This document shows, one piece after another, positions 32,890 to 43,600 of a stretch of DNA of 64,000 nucleotides (positions are counted from its first letter, which is position 1; every line of letters starts with the position of its first letter). Below the pieces are notes generated by a model. It had not been told where the DNA came from. It made no database searches and saw only the letters and a list, made by a program, of their open reading frames with translations. This DNA is from Azolla caroliniana (Eukaryota > Polypodiophyta), in NCBI GenBank assembly GCA_043228905.1, contig JBHGNT010000005.1:16244001-16308000 (forward strand), written 5' to 3'. Both the position numbers and the translations under genes were made by a program.

Positions 32890-33515
32890 CAGCGTGTGTG
32901 AGTCAGTCAGATCAACTTACCTTCTATTCGGTCTATCCTCAGTGCTTCGAAGCGTTGATATGGGAGTGGCTTCGTTAGGAAAACGACGATGTTCACCTCA
33001 GTGTTGTTGTTCCAAACTTCGAGCTTCTTTTCGATTACTAGCTCCCGAATGTGATGATACCACACCTCAATATGTTTCGTCTTGGCATGATAGACAAGGT
33101 TGTTGATGAGGTGTATTGGGCTCTGCAAGTCGCAATAGATGGTCAACGTTGGTCGGTCGATTCGACTCGTAGCCGAAAAATCGACAGTCAGTCAGTGTAG
33201 CCAGATCACTTCCTTCACTGCCTCCGATGTTGTTATGTACTCTTGAAGCTTCGACCTCCATGATATAGCACCGCCACCATAGGTGAAGATGTGGCCTGAT
33301 GTCGAATTCTAATTGTTCGAGTTCCCGGCATAGTTGGAGTTGGTGTAGCCCTCGACTTCGGTCGGGTTTACCAATTTGAATGTTAGTTGTGCATCCATGG
33401 TTCCCTTCAAATACCTAAGGATGTGTATGTGGCCTCCCAATGCTTCCTTCCTGGGTTCAACATGTACCGGCTAACGACTCCTATGGCATAGGCAAGGTCG
33501 GGTCGAGTCACCACC
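32890..33515 (-). pseudogene. pol: copia-3 RNase H
   Basis: Minus frames carry CDLQSPIHLINNLVYHAKTK, HIEVWYHHIRELV and FLTKPLPYQRFEAL (33146-32907), the copia RNase H C-terminal block (normally CD.QSA......N...H.R.KHI). Upstream (33510-33410) is VVTRPDLAYAIGVVSRYM, the connection region, adjacent to the solo LTR insertion. Several frameshifts. Confidence 0.8.
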
Positions 33516-33521
33516 ATCACG

Positions 33522-34381
33522 TTGTCGTAGTGTAATTCGCACACTACATGAAAATTGCATTTTTGTTCCTCCGGATGGGGTAAGGAGGACCCGGTAAGGA
33601 GAACTGATGAGAACCGGATGAAGGAGGAACCGGCAAGGAGGACCTGATAAGGAGAACCGATAAGAACCGGATCAAGCAGAACCGGCAAGAGCCGGATAAA
33701 GAAGGCCAGTGAGAGGTCCTCACTGGATGAAGAGACAAATTTATAAATAGAAGAAAAAATTGTTACATGCATAGGGCAGGATTCAAACCCTGTACCTCCA
33801 CATAGACAGACCCCAAACCTTACCATTGTACTAACTTATCCTAAGTGTTCTAAATATAGATTTAATACATATAAGACCTTTATTTACGCCTACCTTTATT
33901 AAAAGGTAAGTCATGCATTTTTAGAATGAGTGAATACTTTATTTATAACAAAAATGTACACCAATAAAAAATTACTCATGCGCATCTCGCGAGCATGAGC
34001 ACTATATTTAGGAAACAAAAGCATAGTGTAAAAAGCAACTCATGCACATTTAGTGTGCATGAACACTTTAGAAAAAGCATGAAGCTATGCTTAGCCTCTT
34101 CCATCCTTATATAAGGAGGAGAGAAAGATATATGATGTTGTTGATTATTTTTACAAGGAAGGATCAATCTAATATATTCGTGGGATTCACAAGTTTATCA
34201 TCAAAATTCTCTTCCTTACAATCTAAATACACTAAACACGGGGAATTCACAAGTTTTATTTCTTACTTCTCTTTCTACCTATTCATAACTAGTCTTATAT
34301 TGTATTCTTCTTTCTCCTAGTCCAAAACCTCAGTGGTTCCCACCCAACTCACACAATGATCCGGAGCTGAAAGGCACGACA
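33522..34381 (+). mobile_element. Solo LTR of the gag-only/gypsy family, with nested LTR fragment
   Basis: TGTCGTAGTG...AAAGGCACGACA, the reverse of the LTR at 51495-52210. The copia-3 coding frame shows the ancestral site CACCACCATCACATACATG, now split with ACGT left and ACAT right. On + it has the tRNA-like block on minus (33779-33834), the CATGCAC/GTGCATG repeats (about 33980-34070), and a TATA-like TTATATAAGG at 34110. Between 33564 and about 33745 is extra sequence starting TGTTCCTCCGGATGGGG with repeated AACCGG phrases, probably a fragment of a copia-4-family LTR. Confidence 0.85.
33779..33834 (-). other. tRNA-like module (A-box/B-box) in LTR
   Basis: On minus, A-box-like TAGTACAATGG and B-box-like GGTTTGAATCC are 44 nt apart. 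Antisense to the LTR's predicted transcription, as in the other copies. Confidence 0.6.
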
Positions 34382-35708
34382 ACATACATGATATTTCCTA
34401 TGACCGATGCTTAGGGTATCTCTCCATTGAGCTCGTTCTCCTTATCCGTTGAAGGAGAGTCTTTGTTCGATAGTCAGATCGACGTCGGAAGTGGTGTTGG
34501 TGTTGGCTTCGTGTTCTCCATGTTGAAGCGCTTGAGCACCTTGCGAATATAGTCGGACTGGGAAAGTCAAAAAGTTTTTGTTGTCCGATTTCGCTTTATC
34601 CTCATGCCTAGTATGTGTCAGGCGTGTCTGAGTTCCTTCATCGAAAACTTTTCATGAAGAATTCACTTTAGCTTTCCGATTTCGGCTTGATTGCTTCCTA
34701 CAATCAGCATGTCGTCGACATATAGGATCAGATAGATCCGGGACTCATCGACCAGTTGCCAAATATACATGCATGGGTCGGAGTCAGACCGGTGGTACCC
34801 AAGCTGCCTGATGTAGGAGTCGAACTTTTGGTACCACATCCTCGACACTTGTTTTAAGTTGTATAGGCTTTTCTTCAATCGACATATGAGGTGACTTTCC
34901 TCCCCCCCGTCACTGAGAAGCTTGCCGGTTGAGACATGAAAATGTCTTCTTCCAGATCTCCATGTAGGAAGGCCATCTTTACGTCCATCTACTCAAGCTC
35001 TAGGTCTTCTGTCGCCACGACCCCAAGTAGGAGCCGAAGGGTGGTCATCTTGACTACTGTTGAGAATATCTCATTCCTCGACCCCATGTTCTTGTTTGAA
35101 ACCCTTCGCAATGAGCCGAGCTTTGTATTTGGGTTTCTCAAAGTCGGATACATATTTGTACCTGAAAACCCATTTGTAGGGTAGCGGCTTCCTTCCTGCT
35201 GGTAGTTCGACCAGCTCCCATGTTTGATTCTGTCGAATCGAGTCCATCTCGGATTGCATGGCTTGTAGCCATGTATCGGTGTTTGATGTGTCTATAGCTT
35301 CTTTGTATGTGCTAGGTTCGCCTACATTGGTGTAGTTGACGTAGTCGAGACCCAGCTAATAGAACTTGGTTGGCCTTCGAACTCGTCCGGATCTCCTAGG
35401 TGCCGATTGTGTTGGTTCGGTTTCGTTAGTCAGTTCATCGGCCGATCGGTACCACTAGAACCGTCTTCAAGAGTCCTTTTAGATGACTCACCCCTGTAGT
35501 AAAATTTCGGTGATGTTATGGCATCCTCCCCTTCTTCGGGATCAATTGACTTAGAGACAGGAGACTTAGCTGACTCGGGCCAGCTTTTCTCTTTGGCTTT
35601 GCCTTTCTCAACTCTTGTCAATTTGGTTGTGCCTTGGGTGGCCAATGTTAATCTTGTCAATCTCTTAGTCGAATCCGTGTCGATTAGTGGACCTCTTACT
35701 GATTTGGA
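34382..35708 (-). pseudogene. pol: copia-3 reverse transcriptase
   Basis: Minus frames: 35259-35071 with QTWELVELPAGRKPLPYKWV and LIAKGFKQEHGV; 34878-34663 with KKSLYNLKQVSRMWYQKFDS and an intact YVDDMLIVGSNQAEI near 34725. The N-terminal linker before RT (35660-35430) is charged and Ser-rich. Frames are broken between pieces. Confidence 0.85.
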
Positions 35709-35902
35709 GTCAGTGTCAGAACCAAGGATAAAAGATAGAGTGATGGAAGAAGGATATTAGAGAACACGAGAAGAAAGGAACCAAATACTAAGAGAAGAAT
35801 GGATGTATAAGATAGAGAAAGAAAGAGAATGGATACAAGATATGTAATGAGAGCTAAAGACTGGTGTTGATTCGAATTGATTTGAGAATACATGTATGCC
35901 CT

Positions 35903-35910
35903 TATTTATA
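35903..35910 (-). promoter_or_regulatory. TATA box of HSE-bearing LTR
   Basis: On minus TATAAATA, 26 bp downstream of the heat-shock-element array. Confidence 0.65.
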
Positions 35911-35935
35911 GGTTCCTATAGAATAGCTTAGAGAT

Positions 35936-35999
35936 TTCTAGAATGTTCTAGAATGTTCTAGGCCTAGAATGCTCTAGGACATTCTAGAACATTCTAGAA
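35936..35999 (-). promoter_or_regulatory. Heat-shock element array in LTR
   Basis: Five alternating TTC/GAA units with exact 2-bp spacing (35936-35958) and four more (35982-35999), plus GAATGCTC between. Three alternating units already make a perfect plant HSE bound by heat-shock factors. Confidence 0.75.
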
Positions 36000-36069
36000 T
36001 AATCTAGAGTTTTTACAATAATCAATGTAATATAAGAAGTAACTTTTATTGTTTCATATAACAATAAGC

Positions 36070-36124
36070 TATCTTAATGGTTGAGGTTTTCAACTATGGA
36101 TTACAAGGTTCGAGGTTCAAGTCC
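36070..36124 (+). other. tRNA-like module (A-box/B-box) in LTR
   Basis: A-box-like TATCTTAATGG at 36070 and B-box-like GGTTCAAGTCC at 36114, 44 nt apart, opposite to the LTR's TATA strand. Confidence 0.6.
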
Positions 36125-36162
36125 GGGTGACGCTATAATGGTCATGTGTTCATGACAGTCGG

Positions 36163-37700
36163 GAGGTGTATTGTCGGCTTGGTCGAGCTCGACTGTTTGT
36201 CAAGTCTCTGATTCGGCCCGGTGGCTCGGTCTTTCTACGACTTCTCTGTCAATTTCGAAAGAGACCTTTTTGCCCACTATTTTTCTGCTAGTTTCGCTAA
36301 GAGAGGATAGAGTCTTTGTTGAAGACTACATCACTGCTCTCGATCAATTTCCAATTCTTTGGGTCCCATAGCCTGTATCCGAATTCCCCATCGGTTCCAT
36401 GACCGAGAAATATGCATTTCACTGCATGGGGTGCCAACTTGGTCCTTTTCTCCCTGGGGATGAATGCGTAGGCTTTGCATCTGAATATACGAAGCCTATC
36501 GTAGGTTGGTTTTTTGCTTGACCACAGTGCATGTGGCACTTCGAGCCTGATTGCTTTCGACAACGATAGATTAATCAGATATATTGTTGTTTGCAATGCT
36601 TCGGCCCAGAACTCCAGCTTTAGTCCAGCTTGCTAAAGCATTGCGACCACCCTCTCTTGGATCGTTCGGTTGATTCGTTCTGCCACTCCATTCTGCATGG
36701 GTGTGTATGGAACGGTCTTTTGATGTCAGATCCCTTTGTCGGACAGGTACTGTTTGAAGGCTCAGGATGTGTATTCACCTTCGTTGTCGGATCGGAGTGT
36801 CTTCACTCTATGTCTCGACTGATTCTCCACTTCAGCTGTCCATCGAGCGCTTCATCTTTGGACCTAATTGAATAGGCCTAGACATTCCATGTACAATCAT
36901 CAACAAATGTGATGAAGTATAGGGAGCCTCCTAGTGATCGCTTAGGTATAGGCCCACATATATCTGTGTGAACGAGCTTTAGGGGCTGTCGTAACATCTC
37001 GTAATGGAGAGAGTGCAGACTTCGGGTCTGTTTCCCATATCGACAATGATCGCAGAAGGCCGTCTTTGTTTGGAGTTTTGGAATGTAGCCAACCACCATC
37101 ACCCGATCTAGGCCAGCTTGTGACATATGGCCAAGTCGGCCATGCCATAGGTTCGGGTTGGTATTTTCGGCTATGTTCGCGGCCCCTTCTGGATTGATCG
37201 CCATCATTGGGTACAAGTTGTTGTACTTGTGCCCATTTTTTATTATTAGATTTCCTCGAGTGATCATCCATGCCGACTCATTAAGAGTCGTTCTGCACCT
37301 GTCTTCGGCCAACATGCCAATAGAGACCAAACTCCTTTTCAGTGCGGGTACATTCCGACTTGGTGCAGGACAATTGTGTTGTCATTCGATAATTGAATTG
37401 GTACTTCGCCTACTCCGGCGATTTTGCGTTCCTGCCCATTGCCTAGTCGGACTGTGCCGCAGGCGTCAACCGAATAGTTCGAAAACCATTTGATGTTTGG
37501 GGTCACATGGAATGTGACACCAGAGTCTAGCAACCACGTATGTGCGTCTTACGCATTGTAGAGGACTTCTTCGATCATTGAGTTCTGTAAGGAGAGGATT
37601 TCTTCGGATCGGGTGTCGGCAACATTGACTTGGTTGCCGACTAAAGAGTGGTTTGAGTCGGATCGTCCTTGATTCCGCTCGGATCGCCAACCGCTCTCAT
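36163..37700 (-). pseudogene. pol: copia-3 protease and integrase
   Basis: Right to left: protease with LDSGVTFHVTPNIKWFSNYS (about 37535; DSG retained), a stop at 37339, then integrase zinc region LWHGRLGHMSQAGLDRVM and FCDHCRYGKQ. The integrase first motif is LVHTDICGP (37330-36878 frame). The RNA-binding/C-terminal part continues at 36596-36297 (FLGHGTDGEFGYRLWDPKNW). Catalytic D and E regions between 36878 and 36600 are in broken frames (for example QNGVAERINRTIQERV-like on minus near 36690). Confidence 0.85.
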
Positions 37701-37860
37701 TCCTCTTGATCGACCAACAGTCGAAAACGTTGTGACCGACATTTCTCCAGTGGGTGTAGAAATCGCGTGGTCGGCTTTTTCTCGACTTCGACTGTTGTAG
37801 GTCTCCCCTCGTTCTTGACCAGTTGGTATTCTGACCGGTTCTATCGGCTTGTTCTCTCGA

Positions 37861-38496
37861 TCAACTCAATCGGTCAATTGACTCAATCGAGTGGTGGGAT
37901 TCTACTGACTTGTTGATGGTGAGTCCCATCAATTTTTGCCAAATATCCTCAGTGAGGACTTGGCTAACTGTTTCCTCTAGATTTAGATTTGGTCGGCTAT
38001 TGGCAAATGTTGTGCAAAATACCTCCCAACTCACTGGCAAGCTTGATAGGAGGGCAAGGGCTTTCAGTTCTTCATCAAAGTTAATCCCCTGGGAGGAGAG
38101 TTCAGACAACACCCGGCTGAAGGTGTTGATGTGGGAGGTTGTTGGGTCCGACTCTCTCATCTTCATGTTGAACAGTTGTCTGATCAATATAAGTTTTGAT
38201 GATGAGGACTTCTTCTCGTATACAACTTGTAGCTTCTCCCACATTGAGAACAATGTCATCTCTTTTGCCATGCTAAAATAGATGTTTTCGTCTAGGTGCA
38301 TTCGAATGGTGGAGCGAGTGATTTCGTCTATTGATCTCCACTCTTCGGCTGTCATTGAAGCAGTTTTTTCGCAATGTTGGATGGCTTCGACCTGTCTTCG
38401 AATGATCAACACATCTTGCATCATCTCCTTCCACAGGGCAAAGTTTTTGCCGACAAACTTTCGGATTTCAATTCCTGTTCCAGATGTTGAAGCCAT
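37861..38496 (-). CDS. gag: copia-3 Gag (211 aa open frame)
   Basis: Starts MASTSGTGIEIRKFVGKNFA at 38496, about 100 bp after the primer site on minus, which supports the start. The copia gag domain is complete: LWKEMMQDVLIIRRQ, KLILIRQLFNMKMRESDP, ALLSSLPVSWEVFCTTFAN. It ends at a stop at 37861 just before where a CCHC knuckle would be; a knuckle-like remnant (NVFDCWSIK on minus) lies near 37705-37735. Similar to copia-1 gag in its opening and block order. Confidence 0.8.
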   Translation of the reverse strand: MASTSGTGIEIRKFVGKNFALWKEMMQDVLIIRRQVEAIQHCEKTASMTAEEWRSIDEITRSTIRMHLDENIYFSMAKEMTLFSMWEKLQVVYEKKSSSSKLILIRQLFNMKMRESDPTTSHINTFSRVLSELSSQGINFDEELKALALLSSLPVSWEVFCTTFANSRPNLNLEETVSQVLTEDIWQKLMGLTINKSVESHHSIESIDRLS

Positions 38497-38614
38497 GTTC
38501 TTTGAAGTGAGATTTACTAACTTGGTCCTTTCTTTCAGGTGTAGGGTTCCCTCTTCTCTCTATCTTTTCTGCTGTTCGTCGCCGCTGAACAACAGGTCGT
38601 GTTGATACCAATTG

Positions 38615-38895
38615 TGAGCAGATATGTGTGGAATAACGTGTGAGGACCTATTAGTTTATGAACAACAAGCAACATAGATATGCAACACAAGAAGAAACAA
38701 TAGATCAATAGAGATTGAAAGCTTCAATGGAGGATCTCGTTATTCTGCAACTCTCTCTCTACGAGACTCAAGATACAAGATTCAAGATTATTGTTACAAT
38801 GTTAGGTTTGAGCTTATATACTCAAGCCCTAACTATTGGACATGTTCACACTAGTAAGGATACAAAGTGGAAGGAGTCGGCCTTTTATGCCAACA
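38615..38895 (-). repeat. 5' LTR of copia-3
   Basis: TGAGCAGATATG...ATGCCAACA, 281 bp, with the primer site on its left (38598-38610). Homologous to 26225-26248 plus 32478-32719. Confidence 0.92.
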
Positions 38896-40330
38896 GTGGT
38901 CATATGACGCACACCCAAATGATATGATTATTAGAATTCAAAGAGGAAGGATAAGGGTGGTGCAGTGAAGTCGTATGGAAATTCCTTAAATGTTAAAGGC
39001 AATGCAAGAGGTATGGAAGCTACTATGCACCACCATGTGGTTTATTTGAACTGCTAGATGTTCTAAGGTGTTTGATAATACTAATGTTCATCCAGTGGAA
39101 AGTGTAGGGAACGTCTGGATGCAGATGGTGCATACCTTGAAAGGGCGGTATGATGAAATTAAAGATGAGACAGATGTTGCAGTGTTGCAACACCTCAAAT
39201 TTATTGCCTATTGGAAGAAGGGCCCTTTTCTCACAATACAAATGCAAGCCCCATGTGGTGCTTAACACCACCAGTATGGTTGTTCCCATCGCCAATTACA
39301 TAACTAGGTTATTGAGTGGTGGAGTGATGATACTATCTATCCTTTAGGAATGGGGACCCATGGAAGAGTGCAACATACCAAGGGAAGCTTGACAATAGGT
39401 CAACATTATTGTAACAACTCTTATTAACTAATGAAAGGATATTTTTGGGGAAAAAAGAGAGAGTTGGCAACGACTCGCTCAAGCTTGAATTGAGCCATTA
39501 AACCATTTTAAAACGGTTTGGGGGTTCTGTTTGGCTCGGTTCAAGGTTGACCAACCTTAATCGGGTAGAGCTCGGTCTGGCAAGGGTCAAGTCGAACCAA
39601 ACTGTTTAATGCCAAATTAGTTAGTAAATAGGTTAAGGCTTAAATGGTTTGGCCAAACTAGTTTAGTGTTAATTGGTTTGACCAAACCGGTTAAGCCTTA
39701 ACTGGTTTAGGATTTGGTTCAGTTCAAGCTTGAAAACTCTCAAACCTGTTAAGGCTTAACCGGATTGGTTTGGCAAGGCCAAATCGGTTAAGCCGAAACC
39801 AAATTGTTGCAAATTCCTAATAATAAGCGTAACATAAGAGGTTACAAACATATATAACTTGAATGGTTTAAATGTTGAGTGCACTTTTCCCTTTTGAAAT
39901 AAAGTGTGCCAATTAAAGGCTGCACACCAATCAACCAAAATTTATGGGTATCCAGAAGATCATCGACCCCTTTTTGGGAATTGAGAACTCATGTTCAAAT
40001 AGCTAATGTAAGTTAATTGATTATGCACATATGTTCCTACATTGGTTTTTAGGTTTAAGAAGGCCCTTGGACATGGTTTCAAAAGCACACATCCCCGAGC
40101 ATTCTGATGAGGCACATTGGCATGGGTCATTATGAGGACACTCACATAGATGTGGGGCAGACGATGATTGGCCGTTCCAATGCTCATGTGGCACATGACC
40201 ATTGGTCATGGCCATCATCATCATTGCCATGCAAGCAAGTGGGCGGGCATACCGGTAGCCGCAACGGACATCGAATAGAAGCAAAAAAGAGTGGGGATCT
40301 AGATGGATGGGATGGGATGGGATGCAAACA
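38896..40330. other. Intergenic spacer upstream of ACX gene
   Basis: No recognisable gene. Around 39000-39350 the + strand has a short frame (about 39068-39265) without a convincing family match. 39480-39810 is a degenerate repeat of short words (GGTTTGGCCAAAC, TTAAGGCTTAACCGG and their complements) that can form many weak inverted repeats. Confidence 0.6.
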
Positions 40331-40337
40331 AAGACAT

Positions 40338-40386
40338 GCATACATACATACATACATACATACATACATACATACATACATACACA
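40338..40386. repeat. (CATA)n microsatellite
   Basis: CATA repeated about twelve times. Both strands show spurious long ORFs (for example MYVCMYVC) because of it. Confidence 0.95.
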
Positions 40387-40471
40387 CATAGATGCATCCC
40401 ATCCACCCATCTCACGTTCATTCAATTCCAAAGAACTGTCGTCAAAATGACAGGCCTGAACATGACAAAAA

Positions 40472-40477
<6 letters not shown>

Positions 40478-40505
<28 letters not shown>
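40478..40505. repeat. (GA)n tract upstream of ACX start
   Basis: About 14 GA repeats, about 110 bp before the ATG. GA/CT tracts are common in plant 5' UTRs and core promoters; a role here is inference. Confidence 0.85.
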
Positions 40506-40507
<2 letters not shown>

Positions 40508-40612
40508 TGTTCACCTAGTAAAGCAGGCAACAGAACACTCATTGAATTCTCTTCTTTCATTCTTCGTTCTCTCCCCTTACAGACCTACCTACCTACCCAT
40601 CATCTCTCCGAC

Positions 40613-43600
40613 ATGGCCAGCGGAGATGAACTCTCAGGAGAGAGGGCCAAGGCTGAATTCGATGTGGAATCCATGAAGATTTTGTGGGCAGGAGGAGCCC
40701 ATCACTTCAACATCTCCCAACGCATGGCTCACCTTGTCGCCAATGATCCTGTAAGCTCTCTAACTCTTGTTTCCCTTTCCTTTTTGCTCCTTTGATCATT
40801 TTTGCTCCTTAATATGCAATCGATTTGCTTGGGAGACAATGGAGTTTTCCTCCCTAGCTAGCGGAATTTGATTTGGTTGAGAGAAGTTGGGTGACCTTCT
40901 TTATATGGACGATGATGGATTGGTTGATTTTCTTCTGAGACAACGGAACATTTGTGCCTCTGGATTACAGATTGTTTTGTGAAACAATAGAATTTGTATT
41001 TCCGCATCATATGCCATTGTACTGAAAATGGATTTGATTGGAGGTAGAAAATGCCATTTTTTTATGACTTTGTTATATGAAAGTTTGGGATAAGGTGGTC
41101 CAGAAATCATATGTTCAATCCTTTGGAAGCAGGATTGTTTGAATATAAGACTAGGTAGGAATATGTGAAGATTCTGTTTCTGATTCCCGTATTCGGTTAT
41201 CCAGCCATTTGTTCATGGCTTCTTTCTACTTGCTTTGGAAAAATGGGTAAAATACTGGAAGTTCAGTCTAATTAATCCCGTGCAAATGTTATTGAATATA
41301 AGAAGCCTTCAGATTTGAGAAGTTAGTTTCAATGGCAGGTTTGAAATCAAATTAAGAAGCCTCACATTGTCTTGGAATGAATTCAAAGATCTGATTTCCG
41401 TTTACCACATCTATTCTCTTTTTGTTCATGAATTTTTATACTGGATTTTTCTACGGATTTTCTAGATCTCAAGAGAAAATCCCCAGAAAACTGATGTTGA
41501 TTCTATTCTTGAAGTGTTTTTACATTTCATTACTTCTGATAGATTTTTATAGAAGTTTAAAGTCTTATGGGTGCTCTTTTTTTATGCCTTTTTTAGACTC
41601 AATTGCCTGGAATTTAAATAAACCCCATAGTTAACCTACATTAAAGCTATAAAATACTTGAAAAATCAAGTTAGCTGTGGGTTTTCCTCAATCTTTGGAA
41701 CTGATCTGGATATTCTGTTGTGTTCATGGTTAGGTTTTCTGTAAAGATGACAGAGTAAGGTTAAGCCGGAAAGAGCTTTTCAAGAACACCCTACGGAAAT
41801 CTGCACATGCATGGGAATTAATCCAGAGATTGCATTTAACAGGTATGATGTATATATTCTGAAACTAAAGTTTGACGTTTGTATGATGTGATGGAAGTAA
41901 GGTTGCATTTTGTGTTGCAGAGGAAGAAGCAATCAAGCTAAGGATTTTTATCGATGAGCCATCATATACAGACCTACATTTTGTATGTATGGTCAACTAG
42001 AATTATGATCAATAAGTTTTAGAAATGCATCTACTAAACCATATTTTCCGTAATCATTTGATTAGGGTATGTTCATACCTGCAATAAAGGGTCAGGGTAC
42101 CGAGGCCCAGCAAAAGAAATGGTTGCCTCTTGCCAATAGGCAGGCAATTATTGGATGTTATGCACAAACTGAGCTCGGTCATGGCTCAAATGTGCAGGGG
42201 CTAGAGACAACTGCTACATTTGACCCTGCAACTGACGAGTTTATAGTTCACAGCCCAACATTGACAGCCACCAAGGTTAGACGTTTTATGTTTTCGGGCT
42301 GTTCAAGACATGGGTCTGACTATTTGCCTCCTTGCTTGTTGAATATAATATTTGTACCTACAAAAAATAACCAAATCTTTAAAAAAGAGATCTGTGAACA
42401 TATTGTTCTATGATCTATCATTAACAGCAGTACTGAATTCGACCTTTATGTATGTTATGAACAGTGATGGCCTGGGGACTTAAAGAAAAAATATAAACTT
42501 CCTTGTGTCGAGATATGTGAATATTTGGTCCTATGATCTATCATTACTCACTTCGATCTTTATGTTGATTTATGAACAGTGGTGGCCTGGGGGACTAGGA
42601 AAAGTTTCAACACATGCGCTTATTTATGCACGCCTACTAACTGATGGGAATGATTATGGTGTACATGGTAATACATTCTTCAAAGAGGATGGAGAGAATA
42701 TTTGGACACAAAAGTAAGTTTTAGGTCAAAATTTGAATTTCTTTCTATGGTATATACAGCTTTTATTATTCAAATCCGTAGTCTTGAGGATCATCAGCCT
42801 CAACCTGGAGTTACAGTTGCTGACATTGGTGTGAAGTTTGGGAATGGAGCATATAACACAATGGACAATGGCCTTCTTCGCTTCGATCATGTTCGGATTC
42901 CTCGAGAGAACATGCTTATGAGGTTTGATTTCTACAACTTATTACCTAAGGATTGGAGGGCCTTGAGTGGTTTGGGAGCTTGCCCTAGGAGTTCAACTCC
43001 TGCTAGATTGGTAATTGCAATTGGGGTTGTATCATGCAATCCCCTCCACATAAAGGTTAAAAAAAACATAAGGATCGAGTAAAAGAGTAGGATTTACAAT
43101 CAGGGCAAACTAGTGGATTCTGTCCCGTTGAGATCTGTAATACGAATTGGGCTGTATTACTTTGATTGCCGTGAGAGTTTAACTCAATTAAGTCCACCTC
43201 TTGCAGGTTAGCATCTGTTACAAAGGAGGGGAAATACGTGAAATCTAATGTACCCAGGCAATTGGCTTATGGTGCAATGGTCTTTGTGCGGAAGTCAATC
43301 GTGACAGAGGCCTCTAATTACCTTTCAAGAGCAGTCACAATAGCAGTGAGATATAGTGCTGTGAGGCGCCAATTTGGAACTGAAGAAGGAAAGCCTGAAA
43401 CACAGGTGATTTTCTGGTTATGTATATGTTATATAAATCAATACAGGAAGGAAGCCTTCATATTCTATTATTATTTTCTCAACTTCTTTGTAACTTAATT
43501 GTTGAGAATGAGAATTAGAGGTGAATCTTAGCTCATGCAAAGTTATTAGTTTCAATGTATGTATAGTTTGGTAGTAATTATATATCTATTTTCGTTTAAG

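Larger units (their letters stand above)
35714..36157 (-). mobile_element. Solo LTR with heat-shock-element array
   Basis: TGTCAGAACC...TTCATGACA, 444 bp, flanked by GTCAG (35709-35713) and GTCGG (36158-36162), a 4/5 match. It is the same family as 57498-58008: shared GCTAAAGACTGGTGTTGA, TTATTTATAGGT, TAGAATGTTCTAGAA and TTCATGACA. The TATA box lies on minus, so sense is minus. It interrupts copia-3 between RT and integrase. Confidence 0.85.
26225..38895 (-). mobile_element. Ty1/copia retrotransposon (copia-3), minus strand, with nested insertions
   Basis: LTRs TGAGCAGATATG...ATGCCAACA: right (5') at 38615-38895, left (3') at 26225-26248 plus 32478-32719. The left LTR is split by copia-2. 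On minus the primer site TGGTATCAACACG (38598-38610) and polypurine tract (acgggggag just right of 32719) are in place. Gag, protease, integrase, RT and RNase H follow right to left in copia order, broken by solo LTRs at 35714-36157 and 33522-34381. The right flank is GTGGT; the left flank has GTGGC two bases from the LTR end, so the duplication is imperfect. Confidence 0.9.

Noticed and set aside
39023-39295. Minus-strand 90-aa ORF and overlapping plus frame, possibly a hAT transposase scrap
   Set aside because: No catalytic or family motif I can defend; left as unassigned spacer.
40184-40560. ORFs with MYVCMYVC or HTYIHTYI runs
   Set aside because: Pure translation of the (CATA)n microsatellite.
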